DNA of 64,000 nucleotides. Origin: an uncultured Marinobacter sp. Lineage in GTDB: Bacteria; Pseudomonadota; Gammaproteobacteria; Pseudomonadales; Oleiphilaceae. Of this stretch, positions 1 to 7,933 are shown piece by piece. Every line of letters begins with the position of its first letter. Within the stretch, counting starts at the first letter, position 1. Position numbers and translations under genes: made by a program. The notes under the pieces were generated by a model. The model did not search any database, was not told where the DNA came from, and saw only the letters and a program-made list of their open reading frames with translations. Location: positions 274,187 to 338,186 of the forward strand of contig NZ_CAJXKQ010000001.1 in the NCBI RefSeq assembly GCF_913055835.1. Reading direction: 5' to 3'.

Positions 1-439
1 GAATGGGATCGCCGGAAAATTTATCGACTGAGACAAAAGGCGACAGCGGACAGGCTCCGTCGAAGCCTTTCGCCCGTTCCCAGGGCTGGCCCTTTTCCTT
101 GAGTTTGCCTTGTAGGTCCCGCAAGGTCAGATCCAGTGCCAGGCCGTAACCGAGGATCGCAGACTTGGCCTCGCTGGCTGAAGCCCGGGTCAGGGGGCGG
201 CCGATCAAAACCGCCAGTTCGGTCTCGAAATGCACCTCCCCCTGGTCTCTCGGGAAATCCAGGGGGCGTGTGATGTGCACCGCCGAAGTTGCCGGTTTGA
301 TGAACAGCAAGGGCTCATCCGGCACGGGATTATTGAGCTCTCTGGCGTGCTCGGCGTAGTTGCGACCAATGCAGACGATTTTCCCCAGCGGCAAGTGGAC
401 GGGTGTGCCATCCTTCCAGTGGTGTTGGTAATCCGGCAT
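1..439 (-). CDS. Fumarylacetoacetate hydrolase family protein, YcgM/FAHD1 type (partial)
   Basis: Only the first 146 residues are visible; the gene runs off the left edge. The compact family (about 220 residues) comprises acylpyruvate hydrolases and enzymes acting on oxaloacetate (decarboxylase or tautomerase), all metal-dependent. Visible motifs are VCIGRNYAEHARE, the loop PLLFIKP, the start of the metal site in EVHFETELAVLIG, and LDLTLRDLQGKL, all collinear with E. coli YcgM from memory. The ATG at 439 is preceded by AGGAGG with a 4-nt spacer. It lies 23 nt downstream of apt in the same direction, so it is probably the last visible gene of a permease-apt-FAH transcript. The exact substrate cannot be told from the sequence. 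Confidence 0.85.
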   Translation of the reverse strand, partial: MPDYQHHWKDGTPVHLPLGKIVCIGRNYAEHARELNNPVPDEPLLFIKPATSAVHITRPLDFPRDQGEVHFETELAVLIGRPLTRASASEAKSAILGYGLALDLTLRDLQGKLKEKGQPWERAKGFDGACPLSPFVSVDKFSGDPI

Positions 440-462
440 GGTCGCCTCCTGATTGCTGTTAA

Positions 463-1005
463 TTATTCCCCTTCAAACGAGCAAACAGTATAAACCTGAA
501 GGCCTTCATCCTGCAGCTTGCGGGAGCCGCCGAGATCTGGCAAATCGATCATGGCTGCCACTTCCACAATCTCCGCGCCAATCCGGCGGATCAGGCGGGT
601 TGCGGCCAGCATCGTGCCACCGGTGGCAATCAGATCGTCCACCAGAACCACCTTGTCGCCGGGCTTGAATGCATCCTTGTGCAGCTCAACGGAGGCCGTG
701 CCGTATTCAAGCTCATAGTCTTCCACAAGGGTGTCGAACGGCAGCTTGCCTTTCTTGCGGACCAGTACCAGCGAAGCGTTCAGCTCATAGGCCAGCGCCG
801 AGCCGATGATGAATCCGCGTGCATCTACTGCTGCCACCGCGTCAATCTTGTTGCCGTGATAACGGTGTACGAAGGCATCAATCAGCTTCCGGAATGCAGT
901 CTTGTCCTGCAGTACCGTGGTGATATCGCGAAACGCCACGCCGGGCTTTGGCCAGTCCGGGACGGTGCGAATCGCCTTTTTGATGCTCTCTGAAAAATAA
1001 TCCAT
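463..1005 (-). CDS. apt: Adenine phosphoribosyltransferase
   Basis: Cytosolic purine-salvage enzyme converting adenine and PRPP to AMP and pyrophosphate. 180 residues, the normal length. The PRPP-binding signature [13 protein letters not shown] lies at about residues 122-134, and the family-typical [14 protein letters not shown] lies near residue 21. The ATG at 1005 has a GGAA ribosome site just upstream. It follows the AzgA-type permease by 30 nt on the same strand, which fits uptake of a purine base followed by its phosphoribosylation. No defect is seen. Confidence 0.96.
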   Translation of the reverse strand: MDYFSESIKKAIRTVPDWPKPGVAFRDITTVLQDKTAFRKLIDAFVHRYHGNKIDAVAAVDARGFIIGSALAYELNASLVLVRKKGKLPFDTLVEDYELEYGTASVELHKDAFKPGDKVVLVDDLIATGGTMLAATRLIRRIGAEIVEVAAMIDLPDLGGSRKLQDEGLQVYTVCSFEGE

Positions 1006-1035
1006 AAACGTTCCGGTTAATGCTCTGGATGCGGA

Positions 1036-2334
1036 TCAGGCCGCATCCAGGAAAATGAATTTCAGAACAAAGACAACGGCAATGATAACAACACTGGCGT
1101 TCAGATCTGCCCAGCGACCGCTCAGTGCCTTCAGGATAGCGTAGGTGATGAACCCTAGTGCGATACCGTTGGCGATGGAAAACGTCAGCGGCATCATCAG
1201 GGCGGTGACCACAGCCGGAGCTGCGTCGGTGACGTCATCCCAGTCGACCAGTTTAAGGCCGCTGGCCATCAGAACCGCAACGTAGAGCAGTGCCGGAGCG
1301 GTCGCGTAGGCAGGAATGATGCTGGCAATGGGCGACAACAGCAGACACGCGAGGAACAGCGCAGCCACAACCACAGCCGTCAGGCCGGTACGTCCGCCGG
1401 CGGAGATGCCTGCCGTCGATTCGATATAGCTGGTGGTGGTCGAGGTGCCAAGAGCGGCACCGGACATGGTCGCGACCGAATCGGACATCAGGGCCCGCCC
1501 CAGGCGCGGCAGCTTGCCATCCTTGTCCAGCAGGCCGCCCCGCTGGGCGGCGCCGATCAGGGTGCCGGAGGTGTCGAACAGGTCAACGAACAGGAACGCA
1601 AAAATAACGCTGATCATGCCCACGTTCAGGGCGCCGGCCAGATCCAGCTGCATGAACGTTGGTGCGAGGCTGGGCGGCGCGGAAACAAAGCCCTTGTACT
1701 CCACCATCCCGAGTGCCATGGCAACGCCGGTAACCGCAATGATGCCGATCATGACGGCGCCGGTTACCTGACGGAACGACAGCGCGCAGATCAGCAGGAA
1801 ACCGCCGAAGAACAGCAGGCTCTCTGCAACCTTTACCTCGCCCAGACCCACGAGTGTTGCGGGGTGATCCACCACGATGCCGGCGTTCTTGAGTGCAATC
1901 AGAGCCAGGAAGAAGCCAATGCCGGCAGAAATACCGAAGCGCAGCGACATGGGGATGCTGTTAATGATCCATTCGCGGACCTTGAAAATGCTCAGCAGGA
2001 AGAACAGGAAACCGGAGAGGAACACCGCCCCCAGTGCCACTTGCCAGCTGTAGCCCATGCTGCCAACAACCGTGAAGGAGAAGAAGGCATTCAGTCCCAT
2101 ACCCGGCGCCAGAGCGATGGGATAGTTCGCCCACAAGCCCATGATCAGGGTGCCGATAACGGCGGCAAGGCAGGTGGCAACGAAAACAGCTCCGAAATCC
2201 ATGCCGGTAGACGACAGGATGCTCGGGTTGACCACAATGATGTAAGCCATGGTCAGGAAAGTGGTAATGCCCGCAACCACTTCTTTACGAACAGTGGTGC
2301 CGTGGGCCTGGAGTTGGAACAGTCGTTCAAGCAT
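1036..2334 (-). CDS. Purine base permease, NCS2 family, AzgA-like
   Basis: Inner-membrane proton symporter of the AzgA branch (adenine, guanine or hypoxanthine uptake in characterised members such as E. coli PurP/YieG). 432 residues from the ATG at 2334; an in-frame TTG six codons upstream is possible but less likely. The opening segment MLERLFQLQAHGTTVRKEV and the stretch AGITTFLTMAYIIVVNP, followed by ALAPGMGLNAFF, are hallmarks of this branch. GTSTTTSYIESTAGI, about residue 300, is the second conserved signature. The rest is a series of hydrophobic helices. It lies directly upstream of apt, so a role in purine salvage is likely; the preferred base is not determined. Confidence 0.9.
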   Translation of the reverse strand: MLERLFQLQAHGTTVRKEVVAGITTFLTMAYIIVVNPSILSSTGMDFGAVFVATCLAAVIGTLIMGLWANYPIALAPGMGLNAFFSFTVVGSMGYSWQVALGAVFLSGFLFFLLSIFKVREWIINSIPMSLRFGISAGIGFFLALIALKNAGIVVDHPATLVGLGEVKVAESLLFFGGFLLICALSFRQVTGAVMIGIIAVTGVAMALGMVEYKGFVSAPPSLAPTFMQLDLAGALNVGMISVIFAFLFVDLFDTSGTLIGAAQRGGLLDKDGKLPRLGRALMSDSVATMSGAALGTSTTTSYIESTAGISAGGRTGLTAVVVAALFLACLLLSPIASIIPAYATAPALLYVAVLMASGLKLVDWDDVTDAAPAVVTALMMPLTFSIANGIALGFITYAILKALSGRWADLNASVVIIAVVFVLKFIFLDAA

Positions 2335-2485
2335 GACGGGTGTCTGCCTCAAAGGATGCTGAAGTTTAGTGTTTGGGAGTCTGATCTGAGCGGAATTCGT
2401 GAATTGCGTGAAAAAACGGCAATATTACCGGCTCATCTGCCTCAGGCCAAGGGATGATTGACAGTTCGTCAAACAGACGATGTTG

Positions 2486-3103
2486 TTAATTGCTCTGTGG
2501 GTCCCGCTGCAGCCGGATATCAAACCGAACGGCCAGCATGCGCACAATCACAATGAAAAGCAGACCAATGGTCAGTGGCAGGGCTTCGTTATCGAGGAAC
2601 CACTGACACACGAAATACAGCCAGCAGCCGGCAAAGGAAATCGACGCGTATATCTGGTCTTTGCGAAAAATGTAGGGCACTTCGTTGCACAGAGTGTCTC
2701 GCAGTGCACCGCCGAAGGTGCCGGTCATCACGCCGAGCAGGGAAGCGACAAACCAGGAATGACCGAGGTCCAGCGCCAACTGGGCGCCAAGAATGGAGAA
2801 AACGCCCAGCCCTATCGCGTCCGGAAATACGATTCTGGACTCCCGCAGTCGCTCCGCCCGTTTCCAATAGCTGAAGACAACCGCCATGGCGAGAATCAGC
2901 ATGGGCTGCTCCTCGTGCTTGATCCAGTAGAGCGGGTGGTTGTCCATGATCAGATCCCGGAGGGTGCCGCCGCCCAGGGCGGTGATGAACCCAATGGTAA
3001 ACACGCCCACGGGATCCATATTCTTGGAGCGTGCCACGATCATTCCGGAAATTGCGAATGCAACAATTCCAATCATTTCAAGTATGTAAATGATGTCGGG
3101 CAT
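2486..3103 (-). CDS. TRIC cation channel family protein (UPF0126, YicG-like)
   Basis: Inner-membrane protein with two repeats of the glycine-rich TRIC module. The first has GIVAFAISGMIVARSKNMDPVG at its start and ends in ALGGGTLRDLI; the second has DAIGLGVFSILGAQLAL and FGGALRDTL. Bacterial homologues are trimeric potassium-selective channels by structure. Length 205 residues is normal, with about seven membrane segments. ATG at 3103. It is on the same strand as the downstream purine permease but 151 nt away, so it may be a separate unit. Confidence 0.88.
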   Translation of the reverse strand: MPDIIYILEMIGIVAFAISGMIVARSKNMDPVGVFTIGFITALGGGTLRDLIMDNHPLYWIKHEEQPMLILAMAVVFSYWKRAERLRESRIVFPDAIGLGVFSILGAQLALDLGHSWFVASLLGVMTGTFGGALRDTLCNEVPYIFRKDQIYASISFAGCWLYFVCQWFLDNEALPLTIGLLFIVIVRMLAVRFDIRLQRDPQSN

Positions 3104-3296
3104 GGCTGAATCCGGAAGAGGCTAAAAAAGGCCTTATGGCGTGGTTTCGAGCGCGGAGGATAGCGGAAATCGTGTTTTCTTTCATCTACAGATCCAGTCT
3201 GGCACATTCTTCGCCAGAGGGAGACTGTGATCCATAGCGACACCTTCAAGCGTATCTTGCATTCATCTTACCTCTATCCTGTTGTACGGAGTTGTT

Positions 3297-3863
3297 ATGT
3301 CCTTGATGCGTCTGGCCTATGCCAGTGAAGCCACGTTCGACGCCAAACCGGTGGAAAAGGGTGTAGAGCCCCACGTTGCGCGAATTCTGATGACCTCCCG
3401 AAAAAACAATGCCAAAGATCAACTGGTGGGTGGTCTGTACTACGGGAACGACCGCTTTTTCCAATATCTGGAAGGTGATGAAGATGCGGTGCGCAGGACC
3501 TATGATCGAATCTTGAAGGATGAACGCCACCGAAACGTCGTGACCCTCATCGAGGAACCGCTCTCGAGCCGGACCTTCAGCAACTGGTCCATGAAGTATG
3601 TGCCTCTGTCCCGGGATGTCCGAAATTTTCTGGATGAGCAAGGGCTTGAATCCTTTGACCCTGCCTCATTCACTTCCGACCAGTGCGAGCGAATGATCGA
3701 CCTCATTCGCAATTCCAGCCATGACCAGAATCTGGCCAATCACGACAATCGGCAATCAGTAGGCGAAGCGCCGCAGGTGCTCTCTTCCGGGATGAAAGTG
3801 AGTCTGATTGTTGCTGGCCTGGTTCTCGTCGGGGCGCTGGTGATCGGCGGCTCCATGCTTTGA
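3297..3863 (+). CDS. BLUF blue-light sensor with C-terminal membrane anchor
   Basis: BLUF domains bind FAD and sense blue light. The ATG at 3297 is chosen because GGAG lies 5 nt upstream; the frame could open earlier at 3282. In this 188-residue protein the flavin-site residues of the family appear intact: Tyr8 (RLAYAS), Asn37/Asn38 (SRKNNAK), Gln56 (FFQYLEG), Trp97 and Met99 (SNWSMKY). No output domain follows. Instead a polar linker of about 40 residues leads to a hydrophobic segment, residues about 163-185 (SLIVAGLVLVGALVIGG), that should anchor the protein in the membrane with the sensor in the cytoplasm. It stands alone between divergent neighbours; the partner is unknown. Confidence 0.9.
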   Translation: MSLMRLAYASEATFDAKPVEKGVEPHVARILMTSRKNNAKDQLVGGLYYGNDRFFQYLEGDEDAVRRTYDRILKDERHRNVVTLIEEPLSSRTFSNWSMKYVPLSRDVRNFLDEQGLESFDPASFTSDQCERMIDLIRNSSHDQNLANHDNRQSVGEAPQVLSSGMKVSLIVAGLVLVGALVIGGSML

Positions 3864-4008
3864 AGGATGGGTGCGGGTAAATAAGTACGGTTTATGCATT
3901 TAGATAAAAGAACTTTATTTGCTTCATGATAAGACTCTGTTTAGCTTGACGGGTATCAATCGTAGGCGAAACTCGCCCGAAACCTGATCAAACAAGAACG
4001 GAGAGCTC

Positions 4009-4989
4009 ATGAAAGCCATCCTCTGCAAGGAATACGGCCCGGCCGAGAAACTGGTCATCGAAGATGTCCCAAGTCCCGAAGTTAAAGGCCGCGGTGTAAA
4101 AGTCCGCGTAAAAGCCGCCGGCCTGAATTTTCCCGACACCCTTATAATTGAAAACAAATACCAGTTGAAGCCGAGCCTGCCTTTCTCTCCGGGTGGCGAA
4201 ATGGCGGGCGAGGTAATTGAGGTTGGTGACAAGGTCACCCGTTTCAAAGTGGGCGACCGTGTTGCAGGGTTGACGGGATACGGCGCCTTTGCCGAAGAAG
4301 TCATCGTGCCAGAGCAGAACCTGCTGCCCGTGCCCGATACCATGTCGGATGAGAAGGCCGCCGCCTTCACCATGGTTTACGGAACTTCCTATTATGCCCT
4401 GAAGCAGCGCGGCAACCTGCAGCCTGGCGAAACGCTCCTGGTTCTGGGCGCCAGTGGCGGTGTTGGTCTTGCGACGGTTGAACTGGGCAAAGCCATGGGC
4501 GCCAAGGTCATCGCCGCCGCAAGCTCCGCGGAAAAGCTGGCGGTAGCGAAGGAAGCGGGCGCTGACGAGCTGATCAACTACACGGAAGAGCCTCTCAAAG
4601 ACGCTGTGAAGAAGCTCACCCATAGCAAAGGGGTGGATGTGATCTACGACCCGGTAGGCGGCGACTTCACCGAACAGGCCCTGCGTGCCATGGGCTGGAA
4701 TGGCCGCCACCTGATCATCGGCTTCGCCGCCGGCGACATCCCGAAGATTCCCGCCAACCTGACGCTGCTGAAAGGCTGCTCGGTGGTCGGCGTGTTCTGG
4801 GGCAGCTTCACCCAACGCGAGCCTGAAACCAGTGCCCAGAACATGATGGAGCTGATGAAGCTCTACAGCGAGGGCAAGATTGATCCGAAGATCAGTGCGG
4901 TTTACGAATTTGAGGATTACGCAGAGGCTCTGGGGGCTCTGACTGGGCGCAAGGCGACTGGCAAGGTAGTGTTGAAAGTCGGCTCCTGA
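4009..4989 (+). CDS. NADPH:quinone oxidoreductase family protein (zinc-free MDR)
   Basis: Medium-chain reductase of the quinone oxidoreductase group, 326 residues. The N-terminal GroES-like domain (1 to about 120) lacks the catalytic-zinc cysteines of alcohol dehydrogenases. The Rossmann domain carries VLGASGGVGLATVELGKA, the usual NADP(H) loop, near residue 143, and AGLNFPDTLI near 38 is typical of this subgroup. A GGAGAG ribosome site precedes the ATG. It is convergent with the atu operon, with a class I and a REP-like repeat between the two 3' ends. The natural substrate (quinone, enoyl compound) is not evident; a role in terpene breakdown would be speculation. Confidence 0.88.
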   Translation: MKAILCKEYGPAEKLVIEDVPSPEVKGRGVKVRVKAAGLNFPDTLIIENKYQLKPSLPFSPGGEMAGEVIEVGDKVTRFKVGDRVAGLTGYGAFAEEVIVPEQNLLPVPDTMSDEKAAAFTMVYGTSYYALKQRGNLQPGETLLVLGASGGVGLATVELGKAMGAKVIAAASSAEKLAVAKEAGADELINYTEEPLKDAVKKLTHSKGVDVIYDPVGGDFTEQALRAMGWNGRHLIIGFAAGDIPKIPANLTLLKGCSVVGVFWGSFTQREPETSAQNMMELMKLYSEGKIDPKISAVYEFEDYAEALGALTGRKATGKVVLKVGS

Positions 4990-5024
4990 GTTTGGTTCTG
5001 AACAAAGCCTGCTAGCTCGGGGAG

Positions 5025-5133
5025 GTTGGCGGTTGGAGCCTCCTCCAAAAACCGCTACGAGCACATCCATGTGCGCTTGGCGTCGGCCATCCATGGCCGC
5101 CGACATTTTTGGGAGGAGGCTCCAACCGCCAAC
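5025..5133 (+). repeat. Class I structured intergenic repeat, copy A (short form)
   Basis: Outer inverted repeat of 22 perfect base pairs (left 5025-5046, right from 5112 to 5133) continued by A5/T5 tracts. Its sequence occurs nowhere else in the window. Inside it, the conserved core has CGCTACGA, the hairpin GCACATCCATGTGC, the spacer GCTTGGC, and a second hairpin, GTCGGCCAT-CC-ATGGCCGCCGAC, with a 3-nt bulge. It lies between the convergent ends of the MDR gene and atuH, where it could also act as a terminator in either direction. Confidence 0.9.
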
Positions 5134-5170
5134 TTCTGACTTGATAGATATATCGTTGATATCGACGTCT

Positions 5171-5202
5171 GTAGGTCGGATTAGACGAAGTCGTAATCCG
5201 AC
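5171..5202 (+). repeat. REP-like palindrome (class III), copy 1
   Basis: Starts GTAGGTCGGATTAG and ends CGTAATCCGAC. The two halves pair (GTCGGATTA with TAATCCGAC) around a short loop. It is the most diverged of four copies (GACGAAGT in the loop). Palindromes of this GTAGGTCGG type are common between genes in many proteobacteria. This one follows copy A by 37 nt. Confidence 0.75.
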
Positions 5203-5215
5203 AACCGACCCAATC

Positions 5216-7042
5216 TCAAAAGCTAACTTCCCCGTTATCAATCTCCGAAACCAACTCCGGTGTGAGGAAGGTATACCCGTCAGTCCGGGGCAACCAGGCA
5301 TAGACCTCCTCGCCATCCCGAAGTGAATACCCAAGCTTCTGGATATCCACCTTGCGGTACTTGAAGGTTCCGGTTTTCTCGATGGCGTGGGTGATGCGCA
5401 CAAACACCGGTACCGCATAGGCCGGAAGGTTGTCCCGGAGATAACTGAACAGTCGGTTCACGTCGAACGCCTGGCCGTTGCTCTGGGGCACGAGCGTCAC
5501 CATGCCGGCCTTGCCGTTGGTGCCCGGAATCTCGACGCCGTAGACGATGGCTTCCTCGACCATCCCCGAGCCGTCGATGATGTTTTCCACTTCCGTCGTC
5601 GAGACGTTTTCGCCCTTCCAGCGGAAGGTATCGCCCATGCGGTCGACGAACTGCAGGTGGCCGCACCCGATTTCTTTAAGCACATCGCCGGTGTTGAACC
5701 AGGCGTCGCCCCTCTTGAACGCATTGCGCAGGATGGATTTTTCCGTGGCGTCTTTCTGGGTGTAACCCTCGAATGACCATTTCTTCGTGATCTCGCCAAT
5801 TAGTAACCCGGGTTCGCCTTTGGTTACCTCCTGCATGAAGCCTTTGCCATTGCGGATTGGATCCCGGGTGCCCTCGTGGAATTTCACCAGCTTGTAGGGC
5901 GCCGTGGAGAAGCCCACGGTGTTGTCCATGTTGAAGAAGTTGCTGAAACCGATGTTGCCTTCGCTTGAGGCATAGAGTTCCGCCACGGTTTCGATGCCGA
6001 AGCGTTCCTTGAACTCTTTCCAGATGGAAGGCCTAAGGCCGTTGCCGATCATTTTGGTGAGGCTGTGGTTTCTGTCCTGCTCGCCTGGCGGTTGATTCAA
6101 CAGGTAGCGGCATAGCTCGCCAACGTAGCCAAAGGTGGTGGCATGGTAGCGGCGAACGTCGTCCCAGAAGGCGCTGGCGGAGAATTTGCGGCGCAGGGCG
6201 ATGGCGGAGCCGCCGGCCAGCACGGAGCCCCAGCAGACCAATAGCGCTGTGCCGTGGTAGAGCGGCAGGGTGCAGTAGAGGACATCCTCCGGTTTCATGG
6301 CCAGCGACATCAGGCCAAACCCGCCGTAGGCCTTGATGAATTTACGGTGTGAACCCGGGGCGGCCTTGGGCAGGCCGGTGGTGCCGGAGGTGAACAGGTA
6401 AATGGCGGTGTCGCCCATTCTTGGTGGATTGCTGACCACCGGGCTGTCGCTGTTGAAGGTGCTTACCTTTTCGGCCATGTTGGCGTAGCCGGCTGGTGCT
6501 TCGCCAAAGGCATTCAGAGTATTGGTGTCCGCGAGAAACTGAAACGGCTGCGGGTGATCGGGGGCCAGCTCTTCCTTGATACCGTCGAAAGACTCGACCA
6601 GTTCCTCACCTACCACTACCATTTTCGGTTCGATGAGTTTGATGCTGTGTGCCAGTACCTTTCCCTTCTGGGAGGTGTTGAGCATGGCGCAGGCAACGCC
6701 GAGCTTTGCGGCGCCGGCTACTACGGCCAGAAGTTCCGGGCGATTTTCAAGGAAGACCGCGATCGCATCGCCTTTGGCGAGCCCCTGGTCCTGCAGGTAG
6801 CGGGCGATTCGATTAGCCCAGCCATCGAGCTCGCTCCAGGTGATTGAGCGGTCCTCGAACAGGATGGCGGGCCGGTTTCCCATATTCCGGGCGTTGTTCT
6901 CGACAAGCGTGCCCAGAGTCAATTCCCGTTGTTCGTTCTTCAGGGAATAGTAGTACAGGCCCCGGGTAATCGACGGCAGGCGCCGAAGTACGCCGGGTAG
7001 GCTGCGGGCGATTTCCATTGCGGATACGTTGTCTTGGCTCAT
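5216..7042 (-). CDS. atuH: Acyl-CoA synthetase of the acyclic terpene cluster
   Basis: AMP-forming long/very-long-chain acyl-CoA synthetase, 608 residues from the ATG at 7042. This start is preferred over an earlier in-frame one because GGAAG precedes it by 4 nt. The P-loop-like motif YLFTSGTTGLPKAAPGSH is at about residue 210; LYASSEGNIGF, FNTGDVL and RWKGENVSTTEVE follow the fatty-acid transport protein/FadD6 pattern rather than plain FadD. By position and type it matches AtuH of P. aeruginosa, proposed to activate citronellate or geranylate to the CoA thioester. It is the last gene of the minus-strand operon, 63 nt after atuG. Confidence 0.85.
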   Translation of the reverse strand: MSQDNVSAMEIARSLPGVLRRLPSITRGLYYYSLKNEQRELTLGTLVENNARNMGNRPAILFEDRSITWSELDGWANRIARYLQDQGLAKGDAIAVFLENRPELLAVVAGAAKLGVACAMLNTSQKGKVLAHSIKLIEPKMVVVGEELVESFDGIKEELAPDHPQPFQFLADTNTLNAFGEAPAGYANMAEKVSTFNSDSPVVSNPPRMGDTAIYLFTSGTTGLPKAAPGSHRKFIKAYGGFGLMSLAMKPEDVLYCTLPLYHGTALLVCWGSVLAGGSAIALRRKFSASAFWDDVRRYHATTFGYVGELCRYLLNQPPGEQDRNHSLTKMIGNGLRPSIWKEFKERFGIETVAELYASSEGNIGFSNFFNMDNTVGFSTAPYKLVKFHEGTRDPIRNGKGFMQEVTKGEPGLLIGEITKKWSFEGYTQKDATEKSILRNAFKRGDAWFNTGDVLKEIGCGHLQFVDRMGDTFRWKGENVSTTEVENIIDGSGMVEEAIVYGVEIPGTNGKAGMVTLVPQSNGQAFDVNRLFSYLRDNLPAYAVPVFVRITHAIEKTGTFKYRKVDIQKLGYSLRDGEEVYAWLPRTDGYTFLTPELVSEIDNGEVSF

Positions 7043-7105
7043 GATTCTTCCGTTCGTCCCTTTTAATGAGAGGACTGTGAGCCCGCAACAACGCATGCCC
7101 CGGGT

Positions 7106-7933
7106 TCAGTCCAGAAACAGATCCGGCATCAGGGGCTTGTCGCCTAATTCGTACCGGTAATGCTCGAAATCAGTAATTCCGTCCTGCCTGAGCAGGTCCT
7201 CGTCGATCAGGTTCTGGCCGGTCATGGTGTCGGGCGACCGGCCCAGGATGCTGACGGCGGCATCGGCCATAATGTCCGGCTTGCGACCCTGGGCCATCAT
7301 CTGCGGGCCGCCCACTTCGAACTCGATGGCCGCGGTGGCGATCAGGGTCTTCGGCCAGAGCGTGTTCACCGCAACGCCGTACCGCCTGAATTCCTCCGCC
7401 ATCCCCAGACTGAGCATGGTCATGGCGTATTTCGTGGTGGTGTAAGGGCCATACTGGGCAAACCACCGCGTGTTCAGGTTCAGAGGCGGCGACAGGCTCA
7501 GGATGTGGGCCTGGTCCGACTGCTTGAGCCAGGGCAGGGCGGCCTGGCTGCAGGCCATCACTGCACGGGCATTGACTTGGTGCATCAGGTCGTACCGGCT
7601 GACCTTCAGGTTCTCGACGCCGGTCAGCCGGATGGCGCCGGCGTTGTTCACAAGGGCGTCGATGCCACCAAAATGTTCACCTGCTTCATTAATGCGCTGG
7701 CGAATCTGCTTCTCATCCCGCACGTCCAGAACCAGGGGTAGTGCCTGGCCGCCGGCGTCGTGCACTTCCTCTGCCACGGTATGAATCGTTCCCGGCAGTT
7801 TTGGATGGGGCGTATCCGACTTGGCGGCAATTACCACGTTGGCGCCCTGGCGTGCACAGGCCAGGGCAATGGCACGGCCGATGCCCCGGCTGGCGCCGGT
7901 AATGAAAACGGTGCGTTCGCGTAAGCTGCTCAT
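7106..7933 (-). CDS. atuG: Short-chain dehydrogenase of the atu cluster
   Basis: NAD(P)-dependent SDR, 275 residues. It has the cofactor motif TGASRGIGRAI near residue 12, NNAGAI near 98, and the catalytic YTTTK about residue 165. The C-terminal half resembles HSDL2-like SDRs (MMAQGRKPDIMADAA) without the sterol-carrier domain. The start codon overlaps the atuF stop by 4 nt, indicating translational coupling. In P. aeruginosa AtuG is thought to act in the oxidation of citronellol/geraniol or a later hydroxyacyl step; the exact reaction is unsettled. Confidence 0.85.
   Translation of the reverse strand: MSSLRERTVFITGASRGIGRAIALACARQGANVVIAAKSDTPHPKLPGTIHTVAEEVHDAGGQALPLVLDVRDEKQIRQRINEAGEHFGGIDALVNNAGAIRLTGVENLKVSRYDLMHQVNARAVMACSQAALPWLKQSDQAHILSLSPPLNLNTRWFAQYGPYTTTKYAMTMLSLGMAEEFRRYGVAVNTLWPKTLIATAAIEFEVGGPQMMAQGRKPDIMADAAVSILGRSPDTMTGQNLIDEDLLRQDGITDFEHYRYELGDKPLMPDLFLD

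Noticed and set aside
221..270. Suspected frameshift in the FAH-family gene
   Set aside because: On careful reading the frame continues as PLDFPRDQGEVHFETELAVLI without a break.
3988..5418. Open frame of 476 codons on the minus strand covering the MDR gene
   Set aside because: Antisense to the MDR gene, and its start region reads through repeat A and the end of atuH; no family features.
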